In this document: piece after piece, positions 51,593-60,807 of the stretch
Position numbering within the stretch: position 1 is the stretch's first letter
Layout of the letters: each line of letters opens with the position of its first letter
NCBI RefSeq assembly: GCF_003351225.1
Contig: NZ_QQSY01000003.1
Location: 278,582-342,581, forward strand
Source of the DNA: Dyella solisilvae
GTDB lineage: Bacteria; Pseudomonadota; Gammaproteobacteria; Xanthomonadales; Rhodanobacteraceae
Direction: 5' to 3'
DNA length: 64,000 bases
Translations under genes and position numbers: made by a program
Notes under the pieces: generated by a model
The model's database searches: none
What the model saw: the letters and a program-made list of their open reading frames with translations, nothing else
Told to the model about the DNA's origin: nothing

Positions 51593-53551
51593 TCAGGCGG
51601 GCTGGCGATGGTCCCTGGACAGCGTCAGCCGCACCGATGCACCGTTTCCGGGCCGCCCATCGAGTTCGAGGTCTGCTCTTAGCCGAGCTGCGCGCTCGCG
51701 CATGATGCCCAGCCCCACGCGCTGGTGATCGCCGGCGAAGACTTTCGCCGAGTCATAACCAAGGCCGTCGTCGGTGATCTCCAGGGTGAAGTCCGCACCG
51801 TCGGATACTTCGATGACCACCTGGCGGGCCATGGCGTGTTTGCGCACGTTCGACAAGGCTTCCTGCAGGATGAAGAGCACCTGCAATTGCTGTTCGAGAG
51901 CCATGGGCGCGCCGCCGCAGTCCGCAAAGCGGAACACGACATTGACGCCGCTCTGGCGCTGAAAGCGTTCCATGGTGTTCTCGATGGCCAAACGCAGGTC
52001 GCCGTGGCCGAGCTTGGTGCGGAAGTTGGCCAGCAGTTCGCGAACGTCCTGGTAGCTCTCCTCCACCCCTCGCCGCAGGCGGGGCACGATGGCCTCGATG
52101 TCGCTCAGGTTGCCCGCGCCGGCGGCGTCGGCCAGCATCTGTATCTGCAGGTTCAAGTAGTTGAGCGCCTGGGCGATGCTGTCGTGCAGGCCTTGCGCGA
52201 CGAGGTTGCGCTCCTCCACCACGGCGAGTTGCCGTGCACTGGCCGACAGGCGCAAGTGATTGATGGCCACGCCCAGATGTTGCCCAAGCGTCTCGAGCAG
52301 GTCCGATTCAGCAGGCGAAAGCCGGCGCGGAGCATGGAAGTGAAGCGAGAAGGATCCCATCACGCCGCCCTGGGCGCCGATGCGAAAAACCCACAAGCCC
52401 GCCAGTCCCTCGCGAAGGCATGGGTGGGCCCGACTGGACTCATGCACTGCGGACCGGAGGTCGAGCGCCGATGGCGCGCCAAGGCGCACCGGATCGCCGC
52501 AAAAGCAGGCATCCACCGCCATGCAATGCTCGGTGGCGCTCCATGCCGGCGAAAAACCCTCCGACACCAGGAGGTGGAGTTTGTCCTCTTCGGGACCGAG
52601 CACGCGCAGGGCGCCGCCATCGGCGTGGAACTGCGCCATCACCCGCTGCAGAAACCCCCGACACATCGGTTCAATGTCGTTGGGAAGGTTGAGGAAGGTG
52701 GTCATGTCGTAGAGTGAGGCGAGCGCGCTGTTGCGCGATGCCAGCTCTGCTGTCTTGTCTTCGACACGCCGTTCCAGGTTCCAATACAGCTCCTGCAGTT
52801 CGCCTGCCATGCGATTGAAACCCATGGCCAGTTCGCCGAATTCGTCGCGCGTCTCCACCGGAAGCCTCACGGCGAAATCGTGACCGGCCATTCGCAGCAA
52901 ACCATCCTGAAGGCTGCGCACCGGGCGGATGATCCACAGATAGAGGAGATGGACCATGGCCACGGTGCCCAGGCAGGCGAGCACGGCCAGGGCGATCTGC
53001 GACAGTCGGAGCAGGGCGGTCTTTTGCGTGTTGTCCCGTTCGATCATCTGGACCAGCTGATCCGCCTCGCCCACGAAATCAGGCAGGATGGCGAGGTAGC
53101 GGGCCGCTTCTGCGGGCGAACGTCGCATATCGGCAACAAGGGCCGGCTTGATGCGCTGCTGCCAATCCTGCGCAACGCGATCGAACTGGGCCCGAATGGA
53201 AGACTCGTTGGGAAGGAAGAGTGGGCGTGCGGCATTGCCGTAGCGCAAGCGTGTCAGCGTGTCCTCGAACAGCGCCATCTGTTCGGGCAGGCCGCTCGGC
53301 CGGCCGCCACGCGCATCCATCAACTCGATGGCCATGCGGTTGGCGCGCATGCGCAAGCTGCCGGCGTCATTGATTGCAGCCCCCGCGCCTTCAAGCCTCC
53401 ACGACAATAAGAGCGTGCTGAAGATCATGCCGAGCACGAGGGCAAGCGCGGTCAGCGACACGGCGATGATGCGCGTCGAAAGCCGGTGCCACTGCACGGG
53501 AAGTTCTGACGACGCCAGGTGAATCAGGCGGGACTTGGCGGATGTGAGCAT
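51593..53551 (-). CDS. narX: nitrate/nitrite sensor histidine kinase NarX
   Basis: The 652-residue product has a membrane helix (about 27-50) and a periplasmic domain starting with the nitrate-binding P box (AINDAGSLRMRANRM, about 59-73). A second helix (about 185-208), a HAMP linker and a central module with the NarX/NarQ cysteine cluster (CMAVDACFCGDP) follow. The HisKA_3 dimer domain has the phospho-His in GLHDSIAQALNYL, and an HATPase domain (NVRKHA, DDGLGY, GLGIMRERA) ends the protein. It senses nitrate or nitrite outside and phosphorylates NarL. It lies between narGHJI and narL, all on the minus strand. Confidence 0.95.
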   Translation of the reverse strand: MLTSAKSRLIHLASSELPVQWHRLSTRIIAVSLTALALVLGMIFSTLLLSWRLEGAGAAINDAGSLRMRANRMAIELMDARGGRPSGLPEQMALFEDTLTRLRYGNAARPLFLPNESSIRAQFDRVAQDWQQRIKPALVADMRRSPAEAARYLAILPDFVGEADQLVQMIERDNTQKTALLRLSQIALAVLACLGTVAMVHLLYLWIIRPVRSLQDGLLRMAGHDFAVRLPVETRDEFGELAMGFNRMAGELQELYWNLERRVEDKTAELASRNSALASLYDMTTFLNLPNDIEPMCRGFLQRVMAQFHADGGALRVLGPEEDKLHLLVSEGFSPAWSATEHCMAVDACFCGDPVRLGAPSALDLRSAVHESSRAHPCLREGLAGLWVFRIGAQGGVMGSFSLHFHAPRRLSPAESDLLETLGQHLGVAINHLRLSASARQLAVVEERNLVAQGLHDSIAQALNYLNLQIQMLADAAGAGNLSDIEAIVPRLRRGVEESYQDVRELLANFRTKLGHGDLRLAIENTMERFQRQSGVNVVFRFADCGGAPMALEQQLQVLFILQEALSNVRKHAMARQVVIEVSDGADFTLEITDDGLGYDSAKVFAGDHQRVGLGIMRERAARLRADLELDGRPGNGASVRLTLSRDHRQPA

Positions 53552-53925
53552 GGAGGTATCGGTCGCGTCGGCACAGCCTGGGTGTCAAACGCAACCGACA
53601 CGGCGAAGTCGTTACCCTTCGTCGATGGCGCCATGGAGGCGACATGGACGCCGTTGGGTTCCAGGGCTCGCCATCATGCAGCGGGCGATACGGCTGCGGA
53701 AGAAATGCTTGACCGGCTTGCCAGCCCGGATAACCGGTAGCCGGTCGCGGCATGTCCTCAAGCCATCCCCAGACGCCCAAGTCAGTGCGTGACGTGCCGA
53801 GGTTAAGCGATGGCCCGCATGGCGAGCATGACCCGATGCGGTGCTACTGCGGCAATTGAAGCCGCCTTCGCTGTGGCGAAGTCTGATGTTCAGGTCATGC
53901 TGCCAGCAACGCCGTCCGGTGCACG
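53552..53925. other. 374-base non-coding region between narI and narX
   Basis: No convincing gene. A small hairpin, CTTCGC-TGTG-GCGAAG (53866-53881), lies 45 bases after the narI stop on the minus strand and may mark the end of the nar transcript. The narX promoter should be here but no clear boxes are seen. Confidence 0.5.
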
Positions 53926-54609
53926 TCAACGGGGGCGCACCAGTTGCCATGTGCGACCCAGGTAGGTGACAGAAGCCAGTCCGCTCCAGACATGCACCAG
54001 ACGGGTGAAGGGAAAGATCAGGAACAACGTGATGCCCATGAACAGATGAGCCTTGAAGATCATCGGCACGTCGGCGATGCAGCCCGCGGCGTCGCCACGG
54101 AAGGTCACCAGATGCTGCGCCCAGCTCATCAGCTGGAGCATGACGTGACCATCCAGGTGTCCTGACGACACCGCAATCGTCGACAAGCCGAGCAGCAGTG
54201 TCACCAGCAACCAGGCGAGCAGTAGCTTGTCGCCGCCAGTAGTGACCGCCGCCACGCGCGCCTCGGAGAGGCGTCGCTGCAGAAGTATCAGCAGACCGGT
54301 CAGGCAGAGCGCCCCCATGACGCCGCCCGCCACCATGGCGATCATCTGTTTGAGGCCGTGCGAGACACCCAGTGTGTCCCACACCGCGACTGGCGTCAGC
54401 AGGCCAACGAAGTGACCCAGGAACAAGCCGAGGATGCCCACGTGGAAGAGGATGCTGCCTGCCCGGATACGGCCGTGATAAAGCAGCTGGGAGCTGTCGC
54501 TCTTCCAGGTGTACTGCTCACGCTCGAAGCGGAACAGGCTTCCCAGCAAAAATATGGTGGCGGCGATGTAGGGATAGATGCCGAACAGGAACGCGTGCAG
54601 GAAAGGCAT
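53926..54609 (-). CDS. narI: respiratory nitrate reductase gamma subunit NarI (cytochrome b)
   Basis: The 227-residue product has five membrane helices. The heme b ligands His56 and His66 are in HGRIRAGSILFHVGILGLFLGHF (paired spacing as in E. coli), and the second pair is in FKAHLFMG...TRLVHVWSG. It oxidises quinol on the periplasmic side and feeds NarH. The start is the ATG giving MPFLHAFLFGIYPY. It follows narJ by 10 bases. Confidence 0.96.
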   Translation of the reverse strand: MPFLHAFLFGIYPYIAATIFLLGSLFRFEREQYTWKSDSSQLLYHGRIRAGSILFHVGILGLFLGHFVGLLTPVAVWDTLGVSHGLKQMIAMVAGGVMGALCLTGLLILLQRRLSEARVAAVTTGGDKLLLAWLLVTLLLGLSTIAVSSGHLDGHVMLQLMSWAQHLVTFRGDAAGCIADVPMIFKAHLFMGITLFLIFPFTRLVHVWSGLASVTYLGRTWQLVRPR

Positions 54610-54619
54610 GGCGGATGTC

Positions 54620-55315
54620 TCACGGCGAGGGAGTGGCCTGGGTGCGAGCCCGGTACGGGAGTGGTTGGCAGGGCGCGGGCGTGAGCAGCGGCTCCACGCC
54701 GTCCACACCAGGGCCAAAGCGTTCCATCGCTTCATCCATGTCGCGGACCGGTGGCTCCGGTTGGGGCTTCGGTTGAACCGTCGTCAGCGAACGCAGGACA
54801 GCGAAGACGGCTGCATAGGGACTTCCTTCCCGCTGAAGGCGGTCGCCGATGGCGGCGAGCACGTCGATGGCATCGCCGAGCCATCGTTCGGCCTCGTCCT
54901 GATCGCCATCGGCGCACAAGACGCCGAGGAACTCCAGGAAGGCGGGGATGTGGTCGGGCAATTCATGGGTCATCGGCGCCCAGCCGCGCCGACGGTATTC
55001 GTCGAGCAGATCGACCATGGCCTGTCCGCGATCGCGACTTTCGCCATGGACGTGTTCGAACAGGTAGAGGGCGCAGCCCGGGTGACGATCGAACGTGCTG
55101 ACGTAACGTTCCTGAACATCGATCAGATCATCCCTCCGGATCCGTTCCAGCAGCGGATCCAGCGCGTCACGTATGGCCGGCCGGTCTGAGAGAAAGGAAT
55201 CGATGTCCGACAAGCCGGCGATCAGCGACGGCTCCGGATAGGCCAGCAAGGCGGACATCAGGTAATAGAGCCGCGCCTCGGGTGACTGCTTTGGTGCATG
55301 GTGTGTGATGTTCAT
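54620..55315 (-). CDS. narJ: nitrate reductase assembly chaperone NarJ
   Basis: The 231-residue helical protein of the TorD/NarJ family has YYLMSALLAYPEPSLIAGL, YVSTFDRHPGCALYLFEHVH and RGWAPMTHELPDHIPAFLEF, all typical of NarJ. It inserts the Mo cofactor into NarG and holds NarGH until NarI is ready. Its start overlaps the narH stop (ATGA). The C-terminal tail is Pro-rich (QPKPQPEPP, LPYRARTQATPSP) and seems variable. Confidence 0.95.
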   Translation of the reverse strand: MNITHHAPKQSPEARLYYLMSALLAYPEPSLIAGLSDIDSFLSDRPAIRDALDPLLERIRRDDLIDVQERYVSTFDRHPGCALYLFEHVHGESRDRGQAMVDLLDEYRRRGWAPMTHELPDHIPAFLEFLGVLCADGDQDEAERWLGDAIDVLAAIGDRLQREGSPYAAVFAVLRSLTTVQPKPQPEPPVRDMDEAMERFGPGVDGVEPLLTPAPCQPLPYRARTQATPSP

Positions 55316-56859
55316 GGCGTCTCCTTTTCCCCGGGCTTGGCCATGCCGGGTGCGCGGCTGAGCCCCTGCGGCCGGCGGCCGAACAGCGTGGGCGACGACA
55401 CGCCGCCGGAACAGCCATTGCCAAACGTGAAGCCGCAGGCGCCCTTTTCATTGAAGCTGTCCTCGACCATCTCCTTGTGCGAAGAGGGGACGACGAAGCG
55501 GTCCTCGTAGTTCGCGATGGCCATGGTCTGGTACATGTCCTCGACCTGCGCTGCGGTCATGCCCACCTGGGCGAGCACGGATTCATCCACGGCGTCATGG
55601 ACGGTCTGGGAACGCTTGTAGGCGCGCATGGCCAGCATGCGTTCGAGCGCACGGGCCACGGGCAGCTCGTCGCCTGCGGTCAGCAGATTGGCGAGATAGC
55701 GCAATGGGATGCGCAGGCTGGCGACGTCGGGCAGGATGCCGTTCATGCCCATGTGGCCGGCTTGCGCCGCCGACTGGATGGGCGACAAAGGCGGCACGTA
55801 CCAGACCATGGGCAAGGTCCGGTATTCCGGATGCAGCGGAAAGGCGACCTTCCATTCCACCGCCATCTTGTAGACCGGCGAACGACGTGCGGCCTCCAGC
55901 CAGCTTTGCGGGATGCCTTGTTGAAGCGCCGCGTCTAGCACGGCAGGGTCATGCGGATCCAGAAAGACGTTCAGTTGTGACTGGTACAAGTCACCTGCCC
56001 GGGGCGTGGCGGCTGCTTCGGCGATGCGATCGGCGTCATAAAGCATGACGCCGAGATAGCGGATGCGTCCGACGCAAGTTTCGGAGCAGACCGTGGGCTG
56101 GCCAGCTTCCAGGCGCGGAAAGCAGAAGGTGCATTTCTCCGCCTTGCCGCTTTTCCAGTTGTAGTAGATCTTCTTGTAGGGGCAGCCGCTGATGCACATG
56201 CGCCAGCCGCGACACTTGTCCTGGTCGACCAGGACGATGCCGTCGTCCTCGCGCTTGTACACGGAGCCCGAGGGGCAGGACGCCACGCAGGTGGGGTTGA
56301 GGCAGTGCTCGCACAGGCGCGGAAGGTACATCATGAACGTGTTTTCGAAGGTGGCGTACATCTCCTTTTGCACGTTTTCGAACAACGGGTCGCGGCCGCG
56401 CGAGGCAAATTCACCGCCGAGGTCGTCCTCCCAGTTCGGGCCCCACTCGATCTTGTCCATCTTTTTGCCGGTGATGGCGGAAACCGGGCGGGCGGTTGGC
56501 GGCGTCTGCGACAAGGGCGCGTTCTGCAATCGCTCGTAGTCGTAGGTGAATGGCTCGTAGTAATCGTCGATCTGCGGGAGGTTCGGGTTTGCAAACAGAT
56601 TGCCAAGAATCTGCAGCTTGCCACCCTGACGCGGACGCAGCTTGCCGTCGGCGTCCCGGATCCAGCCGCCTTTCCATTTCGCCTGGTTTTCCCATTCCTT
56701 GGGGTAGCCGATGCCTGGTTTCGTCTCAACGTTGTTGAACCAGGCATATTCGACGCCGTCGCGTGACGTCCAGACGTTCTTGCAGGTGACGGAGCAGGTA
56801 TGGCAGCCGATGCATTTATCGAGGTTGAGCACCATGGCGACCTGTGCACGTATCTTCAT
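55312..56859 (-). CDS. narH: respiratory nitrate reductase beta subunit NarH
   Basis: The 515-residue iron-sulfur subunit has a first cluster motif at Cys16, 19, 22 and 26 (CIGCHTCSVTC), then CEHCLNPTCVASCP, CRGWRMCISGCP (Trp instead of Cys, the 3Fe-4S site), and CTFCFPRLEAGQPTVCSETC. It wires electrons from NarI hemes to NarG. It overlaps both narG (ATGA) and narJ, so the whole narGHJI set is translationally coupled. Confidence 0.98.
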   Translation of the reverse strand: MKIRAQVAMVLNLDKCIGCHTCSVTCKNVWTSRDGVEYAWFNNVETKPGIGYPKEWENQAKWKGGWIRDADGKLRPRQGGKLQILGNLFANPNLPQIDDYYEPFTYDYERLQNAPLSQTPPTARPVSAITGKKMDKIEWGPNWEDDLGGEFASRGRDPLFENVQKEMYATFENTFMMYLPRLCEHCLNPTCVASCPSGSVYKREDDGIVLVDQDKCRGWRMCISGCPYKKIYYNWKSGKAEKCTFCFPRLEAGQPTVCSETCVGRIRYLGVMLYDADRIAEAAATPRAGDLYQSQLNVFLDPHDPAVLDAALQQGIPQSWLEAARRSPVYKMAVEWKVAFPLHPEYRTLPMVWYVPPLSPIQSAAQAGHMGMNGILPDVASLRIPLRYLANLLTAGDELPVARALERMLAMRAYKRSQTVHDAVDESVLAQVGMTAAQVEDMYQTMAIANYEDRFVVPSSHKEMVEDSFNEKGACGFTFGNGCSGGVSSPTLFGRRPQGLSRAPGMAKPGEKETP

Positions 56860-59800
56860 TGGCCATCCCCCTGGGTCATGGCGCCTTCAAGCCAATCCAC
56901 TCTTGCCATCTTGCGGACGATCACGAACTCGTCGCGATTGCTTCCGACCGTTCCGTAGTAGTTGAAACCATAGGCCTGCTGGGCATAGCCGCCGATCATG
57001 TGCGTGGGCTTGATGACGGTGCGCGTCACCGAGTTGTGGATGCCGCCGCGCATGCCCGAGGTCTCGGCGCCGGGCACGTTCACGATCTTTTCCTGCGCGT
57101 GATACATGAGGCACATGCCGCGCGGCACGCGCTGACTTACCACGACGCGCGCGGTGAGCGCTCCGTTGATGTTGAACACCTCGACCCAGTCGTTGTCCTT
57201 GAGCCCCGCCTCCTTCGCCTCCGCCTCGGACACCCACACGTGCGGGCCGCCGCGGGATAGCGTGAGCATCCGAAGGTTGTCCGAATAAGTGGAGTGGATG
57301 CCCCATTTCTGGTGCGGCGTGATCCAGTTGAGCACGAGCTCGGGATGGCCGTTGGGCTTGTGGGCCTGCATCGGTGCGATCGTCTTGGTGTCGATCGCCG
57401 GCTTGTAGGTACAGAAACCTTCACCGAAATCGAGCATCCAGCGATGATCCTGGTAGAACTGCTGGCGCCCGGTGAGCGTGCGCCAGGGGATCAGCTCGTG
57501 CACGTTGGTATAACCCGCGTTGTAGCTCACCTCCTCCGATTCGAGGCCTGACCAGGTGGGCGCGGAGATGATCTTGCGTGGCTGCGTCTGCACGTCGCGG
57601 AAGCGGATCTTGTCGTGCTCGCGACCAATGGCGAGGTGGCTGTGCTCCCGGCCTGTGACCTTGGACAAGGCTTGCCACGCCTTGACGGCGACATGCCCGT
57701 TGGTCTCAGGGGCGAAGGTGAGGATCATCTCGGCCGCATCGATGGCGGTATCGAGTCGTGGTCGTCCCTTGGCTACGCCGTCCTCGGCCACTACGCGGGT
57801 GAGCCCGGCGAGGTCGCGCACCTCGTGGCGCGTGTCCCAGCTGATGCCCTTGCCGCCGTTGCCCAACGTATCGAGCAGGGGACCGACCGCGGTGAACTTG
57901 CGGTGGATGTCGGCATAGTTGCGCTCGACGATGGTCATGGATGGCGCCGTCTTGCCGGGGATCAGCTCGCATTCGCCAAGACGCCAATCCTTGGGCTCGA
58001 AGGCTTGGCCCAGTTCGCCAGGCGTGTCATGCAGCAGCGGCGTGCACACGAGATCCTTGCGCGTGCCGAGATAGGGACCCGCCAGTTCGCTGAACTTGTG
58101 CGCGATGGACTTGTAGATCTCCCAGTCCGTGCGACTCTCCCACAGCGGTTGCACCGCTTCGCTCAGCGGATGGATGAACGGGTGCATGTCCGAGGTGTTG
58201 AGGTCGTCCTTCTCGTACCAGGTGGCGGTCGGCAGCACGATGTCGGCGTAGAGGCAGGTGGTGCTCATGCGGAAGTCCAGCACCGTCAACAGGTCGAGTT
58301 TGCCCTCTGCCGCCTCGCGCACTTGCACCTCCGCGGGCTTGATGGCGGTGTTCTCGTCGCTGAAGACAGCGTTCTGCGTGCCGAGCAGGTATTTCAGGAA
58401 GTATTCGTGTCCCTTGCCGGAGCTGCCGAGGACGTTGGAGCGCCACACGAACATGTTGCGTGGGAAGTTTGCCGGGTTGTCCGGGTCGTCGCAGGCGAAT
58501 TTGAGGGCGCCCGTTTTCAGGCTTTCCACGACATGGGCGATCGGATCCTCGCCCAGTGCTTCGGCCTGGCTCACTACGTCCAGGGGATTGGCGCCCAACT
58601 GTGGCGCTGACGGGAGCCAACCCATGCGTTCGGATTTTGCGTTGAGGTCGAGCAGCGAGAGCCCGTTGTAGCGGGCGCGATCCGCCGTAGGGGCGAGTAT
58701 TTCGTCAAGCGACAGCTTCTCGTGTCGCCACTGGCTGGTGTGGTTGTAGAAGAACGACGTGCCGTTCATCTGTCGGGGCGGGCGCGACCAGTCGAGTGCG
58801 AAGGCGAGCGGCGCCCAGCCAAATTGCGGCCTGAGCTTCTCCTGGCCCACGTAGTGCGCCCAACCGCCGCCGCTCTGGCCCACGCAGCCGCACATCACCA
58901 GCAGATTGATGATGCCGCGGTAGATCATGTCGTTGTGGTACCAGTGATTGAGCGCGGCGCCCACGATCACCATGCTCTTGCCCCGCGTGCGGTCTGCGTT
59001 GTCGGCGAACTCGCGGGCGACCTGGATGACCAGATGCCGGGGAACGCCGGTGTGCTTTTCCTGCCAGGCCGGCGTGCAGGGCAGGTCATCGTCGTAGGAC
59101 GTGGCCACGTTCGGCCCGCCCAATCCCTGGTCGACGCCATAGTTCGCCATTTGCAGGTCGTAGACCGTGGCCACGGGCGCCACGTAGCCGTCGGCGAGCG
59201 TCACATACCTGATGGGGACGTGGCGCACGAGCAGATCCCTATGGTCGGCGCCGAAGTAGGGGAAGCCGACCTCCGCGATGGCGTCCTGCCGTCCCACCAG
59301 CGAGAGCCGGGGATCCACGTCCTTGCCGCTGGCGCCGTCCTTGAGTTCCAGGTTCCAGCGACCCGCATGGCCGTCCTGCCCGCGTTCCCAGCGGAAGCCC
59401 ACGGTACCGTTGGGCGCGACGATGGCTCCGCTGGCATCGTCGATCAGTAGCGTCTTCCAGTCGGCGTGGCCGTGGTCCGGCGCCGAGGTCAGCTGAGATG
59501 CCCGCAAAAACTGGCCTGGCGCAAGGCAGTTGCCGTGTGGCTTGAGCACGACAAGCATCGGCATGTCGGTGTAGCGCTTGATGTACTCGCGGAAATAGCT
59601 GGACTTGCCGGTGGCGTGGAACTCCTTGAGCACTACGTGGCCCATGGCCAGTGCAAGCGCCGCATCGGTCCCTTGCTTGGGCGCCAGCCAGATGTCGCCA
59701 AACTTCACCATCTCGCCGAAGTCGCTGGAGATGGCCACCGTCTTGGCGCCCTTGTAGCGCACCTCCGTGTAGAAATGCGCGTCCGGCGTGCGCGTCTGCG

Positions 59801-60569
59801 GCACGTTGGAACCCCAGACCATGAGGTAGGTGGAGTTGTACCAGTCGGCCGACTCGGGTACGTCGGTCTGTTCGCCCCATATCTGCGGGCTGGCTGGCGG
59901 CAAGTCGCAGTACCAGTCGTAGAACGACAGGCAGGCGCCGCCGATCAGGCTGAGGTAACGCGCGCCGGCGGCATACGACACCATGGACATGGCAGGAATC
60001 GGTGAGAAGCCGATAACCCGGTCGGGGCCATAGCGCTTGATGGTGTAAGCATTCGCGGCGGCGATCATTTCCGTGGCCGTGTCCCAATCAGCACGCACGA
60101 AGCCACCTTGTCCGCGGATGCTCTTGTAACGACGCGCCTTCTCCGGATCCTGACTGATCGACTCCCAGGCGGCGATCGGATCCAACGTCTTTCGCGCCTC
60201 TCGCCACATCTGCATCAGGCGGCTGCGCACGAGCGGATGCTTCACGCGCTGAGCCGAATACACGTACCAGCTATACGAGGCGCCGCGCGCGCATCCGCGC
60301 GGTTCGTGGTTGGGAAGGTCGGGTCGGGTGCGGGGATAGTCGGTCTGCTGGGTTTCCCATGTGATCAGGCCGTTCTTGACGTAGACCTTCCACGAGCACG
60401 ATCCCGTGCAGTTCACGCCGTGCGTCGAGCGGACGACCTTGTCGTGCTGCCAGCGTTGGCGATAGGCGTTCTCCCAGCGACGATCTTCGTTGACGACGGC
60501 GCCATGCCCGTCGGCGAAGGTCGATGTCACGCGGGAAAGGAATCTCAGGCGGTCCAGGAAATGACTCAT
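56856..60569 (-). CDS. narG: respiratory nitrate reductase alpha subunit NarG
   Basis: The 1237-residue catalytic subunit has FS0 ligands His50, Cys54, Cys58 and Cys93 (HGVNCTGSC...RGCARG), which matches the E. coli numbering. The molybdenum-binding Asp region follows as WGSNVPQTRTPDAHFY, then the bis-MGD domains, ending near GYAQQAYGFNYYGTVGSNRD. It lacks a Tat-like export signal at the start except the usual short N-terminal tail (FLDRLRFLSRV), as in cytoplasmic NarG. It reduces nitrate in the cytoplasm. A 238-base gap upstream separates it from narK2. Confidence 0.98.
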   Translation of the reverse strand: MSHFLDRLRFLSRVTSTFADGHGAVVNEDRRWENAYRQRWQHDKVVRSTHGVNCTGSCSWKVYVKNGLITWETQQTDYPRTRPDLPNHEPRGCARGASYSWYVYSAQRVKHPLVRSRLMQMWREARKTLDPIAAWESISQDPEKARRYKSIRGQGGFVRADWDTATEMIAAANAYTIKRYGPDRVIGFSPIPAMSMVSYAAGARYLSLIGGACLSFYDWYCDLPPASPQIWGEQTDVPESADWYNSTYLMVWGSNVPQTRTPDAHFYTEVRYKGAKTVAISSDFGEMVKFGDIWLAPKQGTDAALALAMGHVVLKEFHATGKSSYFREYIKRYTDMPMLVVLKPHGNCLAPGQFLRASQLTSAPDHGHADWKTLLIDDASGAIVAPNGTVGFRWERGQDGHAGRWNLELKDGASGKDVDPRLSLVGRQDAIAEVGFPYFGADHRDLLVRHVPIRYVTLADGYVAPVATVYDLQMANYGVDQGLGGPNVATSYDDDLPCTPAWQEKHTGVPRHLVIQVAREFADNADRTRGKSMVIVGAALNHWYHNDMIYRGIINLLVMCGCVGQSGGGWAHYVGQEKLRPQFGWAPLAFALDWSRPPRQMNGTSFFYNHTSQWRHEKLSLDEILAPTADRARYNGLSLLDLNAKSERMGWLPSAPQLGANPLDVVSQAEALGEDPIAHVVESLKTGALKFACDDPDNPANFPRNMFVWRSNVLGSSGKGHEYFLKYLLGTQNAVFSDENTAIKPAEVQVREAAEGKLDLLTVLDFRMSTTCLYADIVLPTATWYEKDDLNTSDMHPFIHPLSEAVQPLWESRTDWEIYKSIAHKFSELAGPYLGTRKDLVCTPLLHDTPGELGQAFEPKDWRLGECELIPGKTAPSMTIVERNYADIHRKFTAVGPLLDTLGNGGKGISWDTRHEVRDLAGLTRVVAEDGVAKGRPRLDTAIDAAEMILTFAPETNGHVAVKAWQALSKVTGREHSHLAIGREHDKIRFRDVQTQPRKIISAPTWSGLESEEVSYNAGYTNVHELIPWRTLTGRQQFYQDHRWMLDFGEGFCTYKPAIDTKTIAPMQAHKPNGHPELVLNWITPHQKWGIHSTYSDNLRMLTLSRGGPHVWVSEAEAKEAGLKDNDWVEVFNINGALTARVVVSQRVPRGMCLMYHAQEKIVNVPGAETSGMRGGIHNSVTRTVIKPTHMIGGYAQQAYGFNYYGTVGSNRDEFVIVRKMARVDWLEGAMTQGDGQ

Positions 60570-60807
60570 GCTTGTCTCCGATAAGCGTCGGCCGCCTTGC
60601 GCGCGGCGCCGGTATCGCTGCGATGAAACTGTAGGCAGGCGGGCAAAGCCGCTCCATTCGCCGAATGAAGGCTTGTGGCTGGGTGGATCGGCGTAGCCGG
60701 CCCTGTACGGCGCTCCGCCACCAGGACTAGTCCCGCCGGCGGACGAGAACCTGCCGCCGTGGCCCCGACCGTTCTCACCTACGAGCAGCCGGAGCCATGG
60801 ACCACCA